NCBI GenBank assembly: GCA_963750015.1
Contig: CAVVPU010000016.1
Location: 1 to 64,000 of the forward strand
Length of the DNA stretch: 64,000 nucleotides
Reading direction: 5' to 3'
Source: CAVVNC01 sp963750015
GTDB taxonomy: Bacteria; Desulfobacterota; Syntrophorhabdia; Syntrophorhabdales; WCHB1-27
Below the pieces are notes generated by a model, which was given only the letters and a program-made list of their open reading frames with translations, was not told where the DNA came from and searched no databases. A program made the position numbers and the translations under genes. Shown piece after piece: positions 45,515 through 54,332 of the stretch (the stretch's first letter is position 1; each line of letters opens with the position of its first letter).

Positions 45515-46599
45515 AAATAGTGAGGGCGTGTCTGCTCGTCCTGTTCATCCTTACGCCTTTTATGGCCATCCACGCGCAAGAAACAGTCTTCATCCGCGAT
45601 ATGGCGGGCCGCATGACCCAGGTCCCTGCGAAACCGGAGCGGATCTTGTGCCTCGGTCCGGGGGCCTTGCGCCTCATCGCGTACCTCGGCGTGCAGAACA
45701 AGCTCGTGGGCATCGAGGCCATGGAGAAGAACCTTCCCACGGGAAGGCCTTACTGGTACGCCAACCAGGCCCTTGCCCGCCTGCCCGTCGTAGGTCCCGG
45801 CGGCCCCGCGGCCATGAACAAGGACCCCGACCTTGAGGCTGTGCTCGGCGTTAAGCCGCAGCTCATCTTCATCACCGACATGGAGGTTGCCAGGGCAGAG
45901 GCCCTCCAGCGTAAGCTCGCCATCCCGGTCGTCCTCCTCTCCTACGGGAAGGTCGGCGGTTTCGACGAGGTGGTCTATGATTCCCTTAAGACCGCGGGGA
46001 AGATCATGGGGGCGGAGAAAAGGGCCGAGGAGGTGATCTCCTACCTCGAACAATCGAGGAAAGACCTTCGCGCCCGTACGGCCAAAGACGCCGGGGACCA
46101 TGGTCCGGTCGTTTACGCTGGAGGCATCGGGTTCAAGGGGACCCAGGGCATCGAGAGCACCGACGCCGACTATCTCCCCTTCGAATGGACAGGCGCGAAG
46201 AACGGAAGCAGGTCGCTCGGGGGCAGAGAACATTTCTTTGCGGACCGGGAGAGGCTCCTGTCCCTCAACCCCGACGTCATTTTTCTAGATGCTGCCGGGC
46301 TTTCGCTGCTCCTGCAGGATTACGGGAAGAAGCACGACTACTACCGCGCCCTCAAGGCATTCAAAACCGGCCGTGTCTACGTGCTTTACCCCTTCAATTT
46401 CTACACGACCAACATCGAATGCGTCCTCGCTGACGCCTACGCCGTGGGAAAGATCCTCCACCCGCGGACTTTTTCCGACATAGATCCCAGGAAGAAGGCC
46501 GACGAGATATTCCGCATCTTCGTGGGAGCCCCGGTGAACGATCGAATGGAGAAGGATTTCGGGGTACTCGGCAGACCGCTGGTGCTCCCCACGCGATAA
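45511..46599 (+). CDS. ABC transporter periplasmic binding protein, BtuF/FecB type (first system)
   Basis: A 362-residue protein with a signal peptide (ACLLVLFILTPFMAIHA). The class III binding-protein fold is seen in DMAGRMTQVPAKPERILCLG (opening) and LGVKPQLIFITDMEVARAEAL. Longer than typical BtuF (about 245 residues), nearer to siderophore/metal-chelate receptors such as those with an extra C-terminal segment. Start at 45,511 by ATGA overlap. Ligand not determinable. Confidence 0.9.
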   Translation: MKIVRACLLVLFILTPFMAIHAQETVFIRDMAGRMTQVPAKPERILCLGPGALRLIAYLGVQNKLVGIEAMEKNLPTGRPYWYANQALARLPVVGPGGPAAMNKDPDLEAVLGVKPQLIFITDMEVARAEALQRKLAIPVVLLSYGKVGGFDEVVYDSLKTAGKIMGAEKRAEEVISYLEQSRKDLRARTAKDAGDHGPVVYAGGIGFKGTQGIESTDADYLPFEWTGAKNGSRSLGGREHFFADRERLLSLNPDVIFLDAAGLSLLLQDYGKKHDYYRALKAFKTGRVYVLYPFNFYTTNIECVLADAYAVGKILHPRTFSDIDPRKKADEIFRIFVGAPVNDRMEKDFGVLGRPLVLPTR

Positions 46600-46744
46600 G
46601 AAGGTCCCTGGAACGGGGAGGCCAAAGACATAGAGACGATGTCGTATTTGTTGCTGTTTCGGCGTATTTCGCGGGTTTTCGAGAAAACAGTTTGTATAAA
46701 ACGTTTGCAATTATGGGCCTGGCATGATACAAAAAAGACGCGGC

Positions 46745-46908
46745 TTACAGTTTTAACCTTCAAGGGAAGTGCAGTGAAAATCTGCCACTGTCCCGCAACT
46801 GTGATGGGTGAAAAGGCCGGTACGGGTCCCTGTGACCAGTCACTGTCCGATGGCGGATGGGAAGATGTACCGGTAAGTACCCTGAGTCAGGAAACCTTGG
46901 GTTGATTC
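46745..46908 (+). ncRNA. Cobalamin riboswitch
   Basis: The conserved core is easily read: GTGCAGTGAAAATCTGCCAC then TGTCCCGCAACTGTGATGGG, later GGATGGGAAGATG, and at the 3' end the box GAGTCAGGAAACC (about 46,883-46,896). It ends about 190 bases before the TonB-dependent receptor gene, whose expression it should turn off when adenosylcobalamin is plentiful. A six-codon frame with a G-rich ribosome site (ATG at 46,946, MKSNSS) lies in between. Confidence 0.93.
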
Positions 46909-47093
46909 GTGACGACGCTACCTTACGCGGCATAAGGGGGTGCGTATGAAATCCAATTCTTCCTAATTGTTCTCTTTTCTCTCATTATTCGATGAGCTAC
47001 AACTGTCTTTCTCATGCCACTCAACTCATCTTGGCGCGGGATGGAACAGTGCTGCTCAAGAAACCCTGCCCGCAGACAGAAAGGAGACTCTAA

Positions 47094-49181
47094 ATGTGTA
47101 ATCGTTTCGTTAACTTGATACATAGAGAGCGTTTGAAGAGTTCGAGAACTCAGACCGGCCCATTGGCAGCTGGTCTCATGCTCGTGTATTGCATAGCGGC
47201 GGCAACCACTGTTCTTGCCGACGAGCCTTACTCACTCGGAGAAGTTGTCGTGACCGCGTCCCGGATCGAAAGTCCACTCGCCGAGGCGCCCGCTAATGTC
47301 ACCGTGATTACAGCCGAACAGATCAGCCGGACTGGTGCCCAGAGCCTCGTCGACGTGTTCGACCGGGAGCCGGGCGTCTTTACTCAGAACCTGCTCGGCA
47401 ACCCCAAAACTGCGAGTATCGACATCCGGGGCTATGGAGAGGCTGCCCCACAAAACGTCCTCTTCCTCGTCAACGGCAGGCGCATCAACTCCATCGACTT
47501 ATCCGGTGCCGATCTCGCACAGATACCTGTGGACGCTATCGAGCGCGTCGAGGTGTACAGGGGCCCGGCGAGCGTCCTTTACGGCGACAACGCCGCTGCG
47601 GGCGCCGTCAACATAATTCTCAAGGCCGGGGAAGGCGCGCCCAAGGGATTTGTGTCCACCACTACAGGGAGTTATGGCTTCTTCAAACCCGAGGCCATGG
47701 TTACCGGAAGTCAGAACCGGTTCTCCTACATGGTTTTCGGTTCGGACCTCGACACCGACGGGTATAGGCACAATAACGCACTCCGTTCGAAGGACCTGCT
47801 GGGCAATTTCGGCTTCGATGTGAGCGATCACCTGAAAGTAACGCTGAGTACAGGCCTTCACGACGATTCCTACGGCCAGCCGGGCTCGCTTTACTGGGGC
47901 GATTCGCGCGCCGGTATAGTCGATCCGAAGGATTCCACCCATCCCAACGACACGGCGTCGACGAACGACAATTTCTTCGACCTGGTTCCTGAAATAGTGC
48001 TCCGCGATGACATCGTCCTTTCCCTCGGGGCCTCCTATAGGGACCGCCACACGGGTTCCTTTTACGACTACGGCTTCCGCAGTTACTATGACTCCAAGAG
48101 CGAGCTCCAGACTTACGCCTTCACCCCGAAAATGGAGGTCTCGACCCCGATCGCAGGCCTCAAGAACGTCTTCGTCATCGGCGCGGACTACGACAGATAC
48201 CCCACGACGGTCAGCTCCTCGGGGGCGCTGCCGGGTCCGTCGCAATCGACGAGCGACATCAACAAAAGGGACTTTGCGGGCTACGCGGACGAGAAGATAT
48301 TCCCCTTTCAGGACCTTGCTCTGGAAGCAGGATACAGGCGGCAGAAGTCGAGCTTCGACGTCGACTATAGGGACTTCGTCAACCCTGCCGTCAGCGACAC
48401 GGGCACATCCAACTACGTGAGGGACGCCTACCGCCTGTCCGCCAACTATGCGATCCTGAAAAAGGCGAACATCTTCGCCTCGTACAGCGAGGGTTTCCGC
48501 TTCCCCACGACCGATGAGTTCGTCGTCTACGGGTACTCTCCGGCGCCCGGCATATACGTCCCCACCGCGCTCAACACCGCGCTCAAGCCCCAGACCACCA
48601 GGGAATTCGACTTCGGCATCCGCTCGGACCCGTGGCACGGGGTTGCGGGCAGCGTCACCTATTTCAGGAGCCGGAACAAAGATGAGATCTACTTCAACCC
48701 CCTTGATCAGGCGAACGAGAATTACGACAAAACGGACCGGCAGGGCGTCGAATCGAGCCTCTTCTTCAACCTCGCCAAAGGCCTTGTCCTCAACGTGACC
48801 TACTCCTACACGGAGGCCCTTTTCGACGGAGGCGAGTTCGGGGGCAACCGCATACCCCTCGTGCCCCAAAACAAGGCGTCGGCAAAACTTTCCTATGCCA
48901 TCTCCAACTGGAATTTCAGCCTCGCCTCGGTCTACACGGGCGAGCGATACGCCATAAGCGACCAGGCGAACGCGCAGAAGCAACTGCCCGGCTACACTGT
49001 CTTCGACGCTACCGTCGGCTACCGCTGGGACAGGCTGAGCGCCTTGCTCACAGTCAGGAACCTTACGAACAAGAGATACACCGAAATCGGGGCGTACAGC
49101 CCCTTTGTTAACGACATAGGCTTGTACCCGTCACCGGGGCGCGAACTTTTCCTTACCCTGAAATATGCCTTTGGAAAATAG
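47094..49181 (+). CDS. btuB: TonB-dependent outer-membrane receptor, BtuB-like
   Basis: A 695-residue receptor. Signal peptide about residues 18-42, then the TonB box region GEVVVTASR. The plug domain (about 50-165) shows DIRGYGEAAPQNVLFLVNGR and YRGPASVLYGDNAAAGAVNI. The 22-strand barrel ends in the aromatic C-terminus (LFLTLKYAFGK). AAGGAG lies about 8 bases upstream of the ATG. The cobalamin riboswitch in its leader and the downstream BtuFCD, CbiZ and TonB genes mark it as a corrinoid receptor. Confidence 0.92.
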   Translation: MCNRFVNLIHRERLKSSRTQTGPLAAGLMLVYCIAAATTVLADEPYSLGEVVVTASRIESPLAEAPANVTVITAEQISRTGAQSLVDVFDREPGVFTQNLLGNPKTASIDIRGYGEAAPQNVLFLVNGRRINSIDLSGADLAQIPVDAIERVEVYRGPASVLYGDNAAAGAVNIILKAGEGAPKGFVSTTTGSYGFFKPEAMVTGSQNRFSYMVFGSDLDTDGYRHNNALRSKDLLGNFGFDVSDHLKVTLSTGLHDDSYGQPGSLYWGDSRAGIVDPKDSTHPNDTASTNDNFFDLVPEIVLRDDIVLSLGASYRDRHTGSFYDYGFRSYYDSKSELQTYAFTPKMEVSTPIAGLKNVFVIGADYDRYPTTVSSSGALPGPSQSTSDINKRDFAGYADEKIFPFQDLALEAGYRRQKSSFDVDYRDFVNPAVSDTGTSNYVRDAYRLSANYAILKKANIFASYSEGFRFPTTDEFVVYGYSPAPGIYVPTALNTALKPQTTREFDFGIRSDPWHGVAGSVTYFRSRNKDEIYFNPLDQANENYDKTDRQGVESSLFFNLAKGLVLNVTYSYTEALFDGGEFGGNRIPLVPQNKASAKLSYAISNWNFSLASVYTGERYAISDQANAQKQLPGYTVFDATVGYRWDRLSALLTVRNLTNKRYTEIGAYSPFVNDIGLYPSPGRELFLTLKYAFGK

Positions 49182-49207
49182 ACACGGGAGGACCATGTCG
49201 TAGATAA

Positions 49208-49250
49208 GGGGGGGGATAGAGGCCTTTTTCCTCAAGGCCCCTATCCCCCC
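49208..49250 (+). terminator. Stem-loop terminator after the receptor gene
   Basis: GGGGGGATAGAGGCCT and AGGCCCCTATCCCCCC form a strong stem of about 15 pairs with a T-rich loop. There is no classic T-run after it. It sits 27 bases after the receptor stop and 70 bases before the next gene, so it probably lowers read-through to btuF. Confidence 0.65.
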
Positions 49251-49319
49251 GGCCGCCACGACGTAGTATACTAACGGATAGCGAAAAGAAGAAGAGGGGT
49301 TCCTCTCCGGGACGATTTT

Positions 49320-50198
49320 ATGAAACGTCGACTCTCCTTTGCCTTATCGGGCATGAAGATGATAACAGTGATGGTATGCCTTTTGGTCGCGGGCATACCG
49401 GCCCTTTTCGCAGGCCCGCCCGCCGGAGCCGCCGGCCTATCCCCTCACCGGCTCGTTTCCCTTGGGCCGACCATCACGGAGAAACTTTACCTGCTTGGCG
49501 CGCAGGACAACCTCGTGGGCGTCACGACCTACTGTGTACGTCCTCCCGAAGCCTGTGCAAAGGAAAAGATCGGGAACGTGACCCAGGTGAACGTAGAAAA
49601 GATCGTCGATCTCAAGCCCGATCTCGTGCTGGCCACGTCCCTCACCGACCACAGAGCAGTCGAGAGTCTGAAACGCCTGGGCATCCACGTGATCGTGTTC
49701 GATGAGCCGAGGTCATACGCAGAGACTAACGAGCAGTTCCTGGAGCTTGGCAGAATAGTCGGGAGAGAGCGGGAGGCACGAGAGATCATAAGGACCACTG
49801 ACCAGCGGGTCGTTGCGATAAGAAAGCGCATAAAGGGTCTGTCCAGGCCGAGTGTCTTCGTCCAGCTCGGTACGAAGCCCCTGTTCGCCGCGACAAAAGA
49901 TTCTTTCGTTAATGATTTCATTGAGTTCGCGGGAGGGACCAATATCGCCCTGGAGGCAAAGTCCGGTTTCTATAGCCGGGAAGAGGTGCTCAAGCAGGAC
50001 CCGGATATCATCATACTGGTCGGCATGGACGCGCAAACTGCGAACGAAAAGAAAGTATGGCAGAAGTTCCGCGCCCTCAAGGCGGTAAAGAACGACAGGA
50101 TTTTCATCATGGACTCGTACCGCGTATGCAGCCCGACCCCCCGGACGTTCGTCGATGCCCTCGAAGAAATGGTGAAAGCGCTCCATCCCGGCGCTTAA
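49320..50198 (+). CDS. btuF: ABC transporter periplasmic binding protein, BtuF-like (second system)
   Basis: A 292-residue protein with a signal peptide (MKMITVMVCLLVAGIPALFAG). The binding-protein opening HRLVSLGPTITEKLYLLGAQ and VNVEKIVDLKPDLVLATS are typical of BtuF. Size fits corrinoid receptors. It begins a four-gene run btuF-btuC-btuD-cbiZ. Confidence 0.9.
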   Translation: MKRRLSFALSGMKMITVMVCLLVAGIPALFAGPPAGAAGLSPHRLVSLGPTITEKLYLLGAQDNLVGVTTYCVRPPEACAKEKIGNVTQVNVEKIVDLKPDLVLATSLTDHRAVESLKRLGIHVIVFDEPRSYAETNEQFLELGRIVGREREAREIIRTTDQRVVAIRKRIKGLSRPSVFVQLGTKPLFAATKDSFVNDFIEFAGGTNIALEAKSGFYSREEVLKQDPDIIILVGMDAQTANEKKVWQKFRALKAVKNDRIFIMDSYRVCSPTPRTFVDALEEMVKALHPGA

Positions 50199-50211
50199 AA
50201 GAGAGAACAGG

Positions 50212-51228
50212 TTGGAGAACAGACTCTTCAAGTGGTGCGCTATTCTGATCGGCCTGGTCGTCATCCTTCTGGCGGTGTCGGCCCTCTCGCTCATCCTCGG
50301 CCCCGCGGGCATGCATCCCGCCAGGATAGCATGCCTCATGCTCGGGGGGAAGGGGAGCACGACCGAGTATGCCATCCTTTTCGACATACGCCTGCCCAGG
50401 ATCCTTCTGGGCTTCGCCATCGGCGGAGCCTTAAGCCTTTCGGGGGTGATGCTCCAGGCCATGTTCAGAAACCCCCTGGTCGAGCCCTATACACTTGGCA
50501 TCTCAGGAGGAGCGGCCCTCGGCGTTGCCTTGGGCACGATACTCGGCCTGACCGGCCTGCTCGGCGTCTACTCTCTGCCAGCCTTCGGCTTTCTCGGAGC
50601 CGCCTGCGTCATTCTGTTTCTCTCCCTCGGCATCAACAGGTCGGTCCTCAACGTTCAGGGACTCCTTCTCACCGGCGTCATGATCAGCTTCATATCATCT
50701 TCCGGCGTGCTTTTGATCATGTCCATCTCGCGCGTCGAGGACCTCCACAATATCCTGTTCTGGATCATCGGCTCTTTAGGTGAAACCGACTGGCTCCCGG
50801 TAAAAATAGCGCTCGTCGCGGCCGTCTCAGGCCTCGCCGTTGCCTATTTCTTCTGCTTCGATCTTAATGCGCTGAGTGTCGGGGAAGAGGATGCCCTCCA
50901 CCTCGGCGTGAACGTGGAAAGGACCAAGCGGCTTCTCCTTCTTCTTGCATCCCTTCTCACGGGGCTGTCCGTCTCCCTCGTGGGGGCCATAGGTTTCGTG
51001 GGTCTCGTCGTACCGCACTTCGTCCGTATGTTCGCCGGGACGGACCACCGCATTCTTCTTGTCTCTTCCTTTATCTCGGGAGCGATCTTCCTCATCTTCT
51101 GCGATGCCTTGGCCAAGAGTGTGGCTCAGCCCCTCGAGCTGCCCGTAGGAGTAGTCACCGGCTTATTCGGCGGCGTCCTCTTCATATACGCGATGATGAG
51201 ACGAGCGAGCAGCGTGAGGGGAAGATGA
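50212..51228 (+). CDS. btuC: ABC transporter permease, BtuC/FecCD family (second system)
   Basis: A 338-residue permease beginning with a TTG at 50,212 (MENRLFKWCAILIGLVVI), GAGAGAACAGG upstream. Motifs are RLPRILLGFAIGGALSLSG, NPLVEPYTLGISGGAALG and GFVGLVVPHFVRMFAGTDHR. The stop overlaps the ATPase start by four bases. Confidence 0.92.
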   Translation: MENRLFKWCAILIGLVVILLAVSALSLILGPAGMHPARIACLMLGGKGSTTEYAILFDIRLPRILLGFAIGGALSLSGVMLQAMFRNPLVEPYTLGISGGAALGVALGTILGLTGLLGVYSLPAFGFLGAACVILFLSLGINRSVLNVQGLLLTGVMISFISSSGVLLIMSISRVEDLHNILFWIIGSLGETDWLPVKIALVAAVSGLAVAYFFCFDLNALSVGEEDALHLGVNVERTKRLLLLLASLLTGLSVSLVGAIGFVGLVVPHFVRMFAGTDHRILLVSSFISGAIFLIFCDALAKSVAQPLELPVGVVTGLFGGVLFIYAMMRRASSVRGR

Positions 51229-52025
51229 TGGTGGAACTCCGCCATGTGAGCTGCCGCTACGATGATCGTTTCGTCCTCAAGGATATCGACGCCCGCGTAG
51301 AAGATGGGGGTCTCGTGGGCGTGATAGGACCGAACGGCTCGGGAAAGACGACTCTCATCAGGGCAATCACCAGGGCGATAAAGCTTGCCGAAGGAGAGGT
51401 GCTGATCAAGAGGAAGCCGTTGGCCGGCTTGAGCTTACACGAGCTGGCCCAATGGGTCGCCGTGGTGGGAAGGCTGCACGACCTCGACGTGCAGATGAGG
51501 GTCGAAGACCTCGTGCTTCTCGGCAGGATACCCCACAGAAAAAGCTTGCAGCTCATGGAGAGAAGGTCGGACCTCGACATAGCCGGATCGGTTATGGACC
51601 TGACGGGCATCCGGAACCTGAAGAGCCGTTTCGTGGATAGCCTGAGCAGCGGTGAGAGGCAGCTTGCCTTCATTGCCCGGGCTCTTGCGCAGGAGCCGGA
51701 GCTGCTCCTTCTCGACGAGCCCACGAGCCACCTCGACATTGGCCATCAGGCAAGGGTCCTCGACCTGATAAGAACGCTGAACAGGGATAAAGGCCTCACG
51801 GTCATGGTCGTGCTCCATGATCTCAACCTCGCGAGCCAATACTGTGACAGGTTGTTCCTGCTCAATGACGGAATGCTTTGGAAAGACGGCACTCCCGAAG
51901 AGGTGCTGACTTACCGGACCATTGAAGAGGTATACCACACGGCGGTCATCGTGACGAAAAACCCGGTCTCCGGAAGACCGGGAGTATTTCTCATACCGGA
52001 GGAAGATACCGTTGCGAGGGCATAA
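51225..52025 (+). CDS. btuD: ABC transporter ATPase, BtuD family (second system)
   Basis: A 266-residue ATPase with Walker A GPNGSGKT, signature LSSGERQLAFIARALAQEP (second G replaced by S) and Walker B LLLLDEPTSHLDIG. The start MMVELRHVSCRY overlaps the permease end. Energises BtuC-type import; cbiZ follows after 85 bases. Confidence 0.92.
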   Translation: MMVELRHVSCRYDDRFVLKDIDARVEDGGLVGVIGPNGSGKTTLIRAITRAIKLAEGEVLIKRKPLAGLSLHELAQWVAVVGRLHDLDVQMRVEDLVLLGRIPHRKSLQLMERRSDLDIAGSVMDLTGIRNLKSRFVDSLSSGERQLAFIARALAQEPELLLLDEPTSHLDIGHQARVLDLIRTLNRDKGLTVMVVLHDLNLASQYCDRLFLLNDGMLWKDGTPEEVLTYRTIEEVYHTAVIVTKNPVSGRPGVFLIPEEDTVARA

Positions 52026-52110
52026 CAGCTTCACCCGACAGCGAGCGGGAGAACAACGGTATAGTGAACCCTCTTCGGCCGTCGAAACGATGAACGTACG
52101 GGAGATGTAG

Positions 52111-53271
52111 ATGCTTCTTGGCACTTATTACAAAGGCGTTGAGATACATCGTGAAGACAAAATAATTTACGCCCGCTTCCTCGTGCCTCATCGGGTGATC
52201 TCCACCTGCCCGGCCGCAGGAGGAGTGCGTGAGGATCTTGAATACTTATACAATCACCAATCGTGCGAGTCTGTCGGCCATGACCCCGCGGCCCTTCGCC
52301 TGATCCCGTCCGACCCGAAAGGTTACAGGTCGCTCGTATGCAGTCGGCACGGGCTGCCTGATGACCGCTGTGCGACCCTCGGCACCGCCGCAAACATGCG
52401 CTACGCCGTTGTGAAGGAAGCGTCCTTCCGCGACCTCGTCGTCGTCGCCGTCTGCACGGGTGGCGTGGAGGCAAATGGCGGACGCGCGGGAGACCCCGCA
52501 ACGGTCTTTGAACGCGATGGGGCGTACGAACAGGTCTCGCATGAGGCCCCCGTATTCCAGGGCACCATCAACACGATGCTCTTCATAAGTCACGAGCTGA
52601 CGCAGGCCGCCTTGGTAAATGCCGTCATGACGGCGACGGAGGCAAAAACCGCAGCGCTCCAGGAGCTCGATATCAGTTCCCGCTACTCAAATGGATTGGC
52701 TACTGGAACGGGCACGGACCAGATCGGCGTGGCAGCTCGGCTGGAGACGGGTATGCCTCTTACGAGCGCGGGGAAACATACCGTTCTGGGGGAGCTTATC
52801 GGGAAGACGGTCTGCAATACGGTCAAGGCGACCCTCGGGTTGCAGGATTCCCTTACCCCGGAGAGCCGGCGATCATGCGTGCGCCTTCTCGAGCGCTTCG
52901 GCGTGAGTCGCGAGGGCCTAAAGGCGGCCATTGCCGCATGCTTGATCAAAGGCAAGGGGGACCTTTTTGCGGCGAACTTCACGGCTGTCGATCGGGACCC
53001 TCTCGTGGTGGCGGCCGTTGCCGCACTCGCCCATGTCAGTGATAGAGTGGCGTGGGGTATTCTTCCCGAAAGCTGCATGCCGGAACTACGAGCCACTTAC
53101 GGCGCCCAGATATCCGCCGCGGTCTCGGGCATCTACGAACGGCTTCCTTTCTATCGTGCCGCATTGGCCGCCTGCACGTCCGCTGACTGCGACCTTCTCA
53201 ACCTTGTCGAACGAGCGGTCGCGCTGGGCTTTCGAGATAAATGGCCGGAAGAGACGGGCGGGCAGGAGTGA
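52111..53271 (+). CDS. cbiZ: Adenosylcobinamide amidohydrolase
   Basis: A 386-residue CbiZ-family protein. The core region includes ISTCPAAGGVREDLEYLYNH, then AVVKEASFRDLVVVAVCTGG and TGTDQIGVAA. CbiZ removes the aminopropanol side chain from adenosylcobinamide or pseudocobalamin to yield adenosylcobyric acid, so the cell can rebuild its own corrinoid. It is directly downstream of a BtuFCD importer, a pairing known from archaea and bacteria, and supports corrinoid remodelling. The C-terminal third (about 260-386) extends the basic domain. Confidence 0.92.
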   Translation: MLLGTYYKGVEIHREDKIIYARFLVPHRVISTCPAAGGVREDLEYLYNHQSCESVGHDPAALRLIPSDPKGYRSLVCSRHGLPDDRCATLGTAANMRYAVVKEASFRDLVVVAVCTGGVEANGGRAGDPATVFERDGAYEQVSHEAPVFQGTINTMLFISHELTQAALVNAVMTATEAKTAALQELDISSRYSNGLATGTGTDQIGVAARLETGMPLTSAGKHTVLGELIGKTVCNTVKATLGLQDSLTPESRRSCVRLLERFGVSREGLKAAIAACLIKGKGDLFAANFTAVDRDPLVVAAVAALAHVSDRVAWGILPESCMPELRATYGAQISAAVSGIYERLPFYRAALAACTSADCDLLNLVERAVALGFRDKWPEETGGQE

Positions 53272-53277
53272 AGGAAC

Positions 53278-54221
53278 ATGCATCACGAGATTGTTGAGGG
53301 CTCATTGCTCTGTAGCAAGGAGACTTCTGGTGCGGCCTCCTGGACGGATATTCCTCTGAGCGGTGGCGAAGCGAGCGCGATTGCCACGGCCGGGCAATCG
53401 GTTCCTTCAAAAGGCAGAAAGGTTAATACCCGGTGGGCAGGAGAAAAGGGTATCGGTAAAGGGCTCATCGTCTCCATCATGCTCCACGCAGCCATTATCG
53501 CTATCGCGATCGTCTGCTCCACGGGCTACGTGAAGAAGCACGAGGAGACCATTACCGTTTTTCTCGCAGACTCCGAGCCGACGGGAGAAAGAGGTCCCGC
53601 GGGAAGAGCCCCGGCTCCGGTCACCACAAAACCGGCCTCCCCTGACATGACGAGGTTTAGTCACAATAAACGCCTCGAGCAGGCCGTTCCCGAATCCACG
53701 AAGCCTTTCGCGCCGGAAACGAAAAAGGAGACGCCAACGAGCAAGGCTTCCGCAGACTCTAAGTTCAACGCTGTCTGTATCCTCTGCGGCAGCCCCGCCC
53801 GCGGCGACTTCGGTAGGGGCTGCCGAAGGACGAGGCCCGCAAGGCGGAGCTGGAGCGAGTGCGACAGGGGCAGGATCAGGCGGAAGCAATCTTGGTTCCT
53901 CCTCGGGGCATGGCACGGCCGGTGACGTAGATGGGGAAAAGAAGGAGTACCTGGCGCGCAATTTCGGCTATATCCGCGATCTGATTGTTAAGAACCTCAA
54001 ATATCCTTATGCCGCGCGGCGGATGGGCTGGAAGGGCTCGGTGACCGTTGCCTTCGTGATACTGGAAAACGGTACCGTGGAAGCCGTCAGGGTGATCAAG
54101 AGGCTCTGGTTACGATCTCCTTGATCAGAGCGCGCTTAAAACGGTCCAGACGTTGCGACCTTTCCCCAAGCCTCCATCGAGGGCAGAAGTCATTGTACCG
54201 ATCGCTTTCCGACTGGAATGA
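53278..54221 (+). CDS. tonB: TonB-like energy-transducing protein, twice frameshifted
   Basis: Three frames in sequence spell one TonB. The first (from ATG 53,278) has a long N-terminal tail and one membrane anchor (GLIVSIMLHAAIIAIAIVCS). After a shift near 53,755 a Ser/Gly/Ala-rich spacer continues to GEKKEYLARNFGYIRDLIVK. The C-terminal domain has YPYAARRMGWKGSVTVAF; a further one-base shift at about 54,103 precedes SSGYDLLDQSALKTV, the family end. Stop at 54,219. If real, the gene is dead; if caused by sequence errors, it powers the btuB-like receptor. No exbB or exbD is near. Confidence 0.78.
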
Positions 54222-54235
54222 GCGCAAGCTATATA

Positions 54236-54332
54236 GCGGCTTTTGATCGGTAATCGATAAAGTTCGGTGAACTGCTCCGCACTCGAATAGGTAGGTGTAG
54301 TCCTTAACTACTCGTAATAATTACATAAACAC
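54236..54332 (-). repeat. Fragment of the dispersed repeat, copy F
   Basis: On the minus strand a frame reads VVKDYTYLFECG, then LSITDQK, aligning with the DSTY core and the basic tail of copy D. The upstream half of the repeat is absent: the group II intron begins at that point. Confidence 0.5.

Noticed and set aside
47499..48983. A 494-codon minus-strand frame opposite the btuB-like gene
   Set aside because: Val/Glu/Arg-rich shadow of the receptor gene with no domain.
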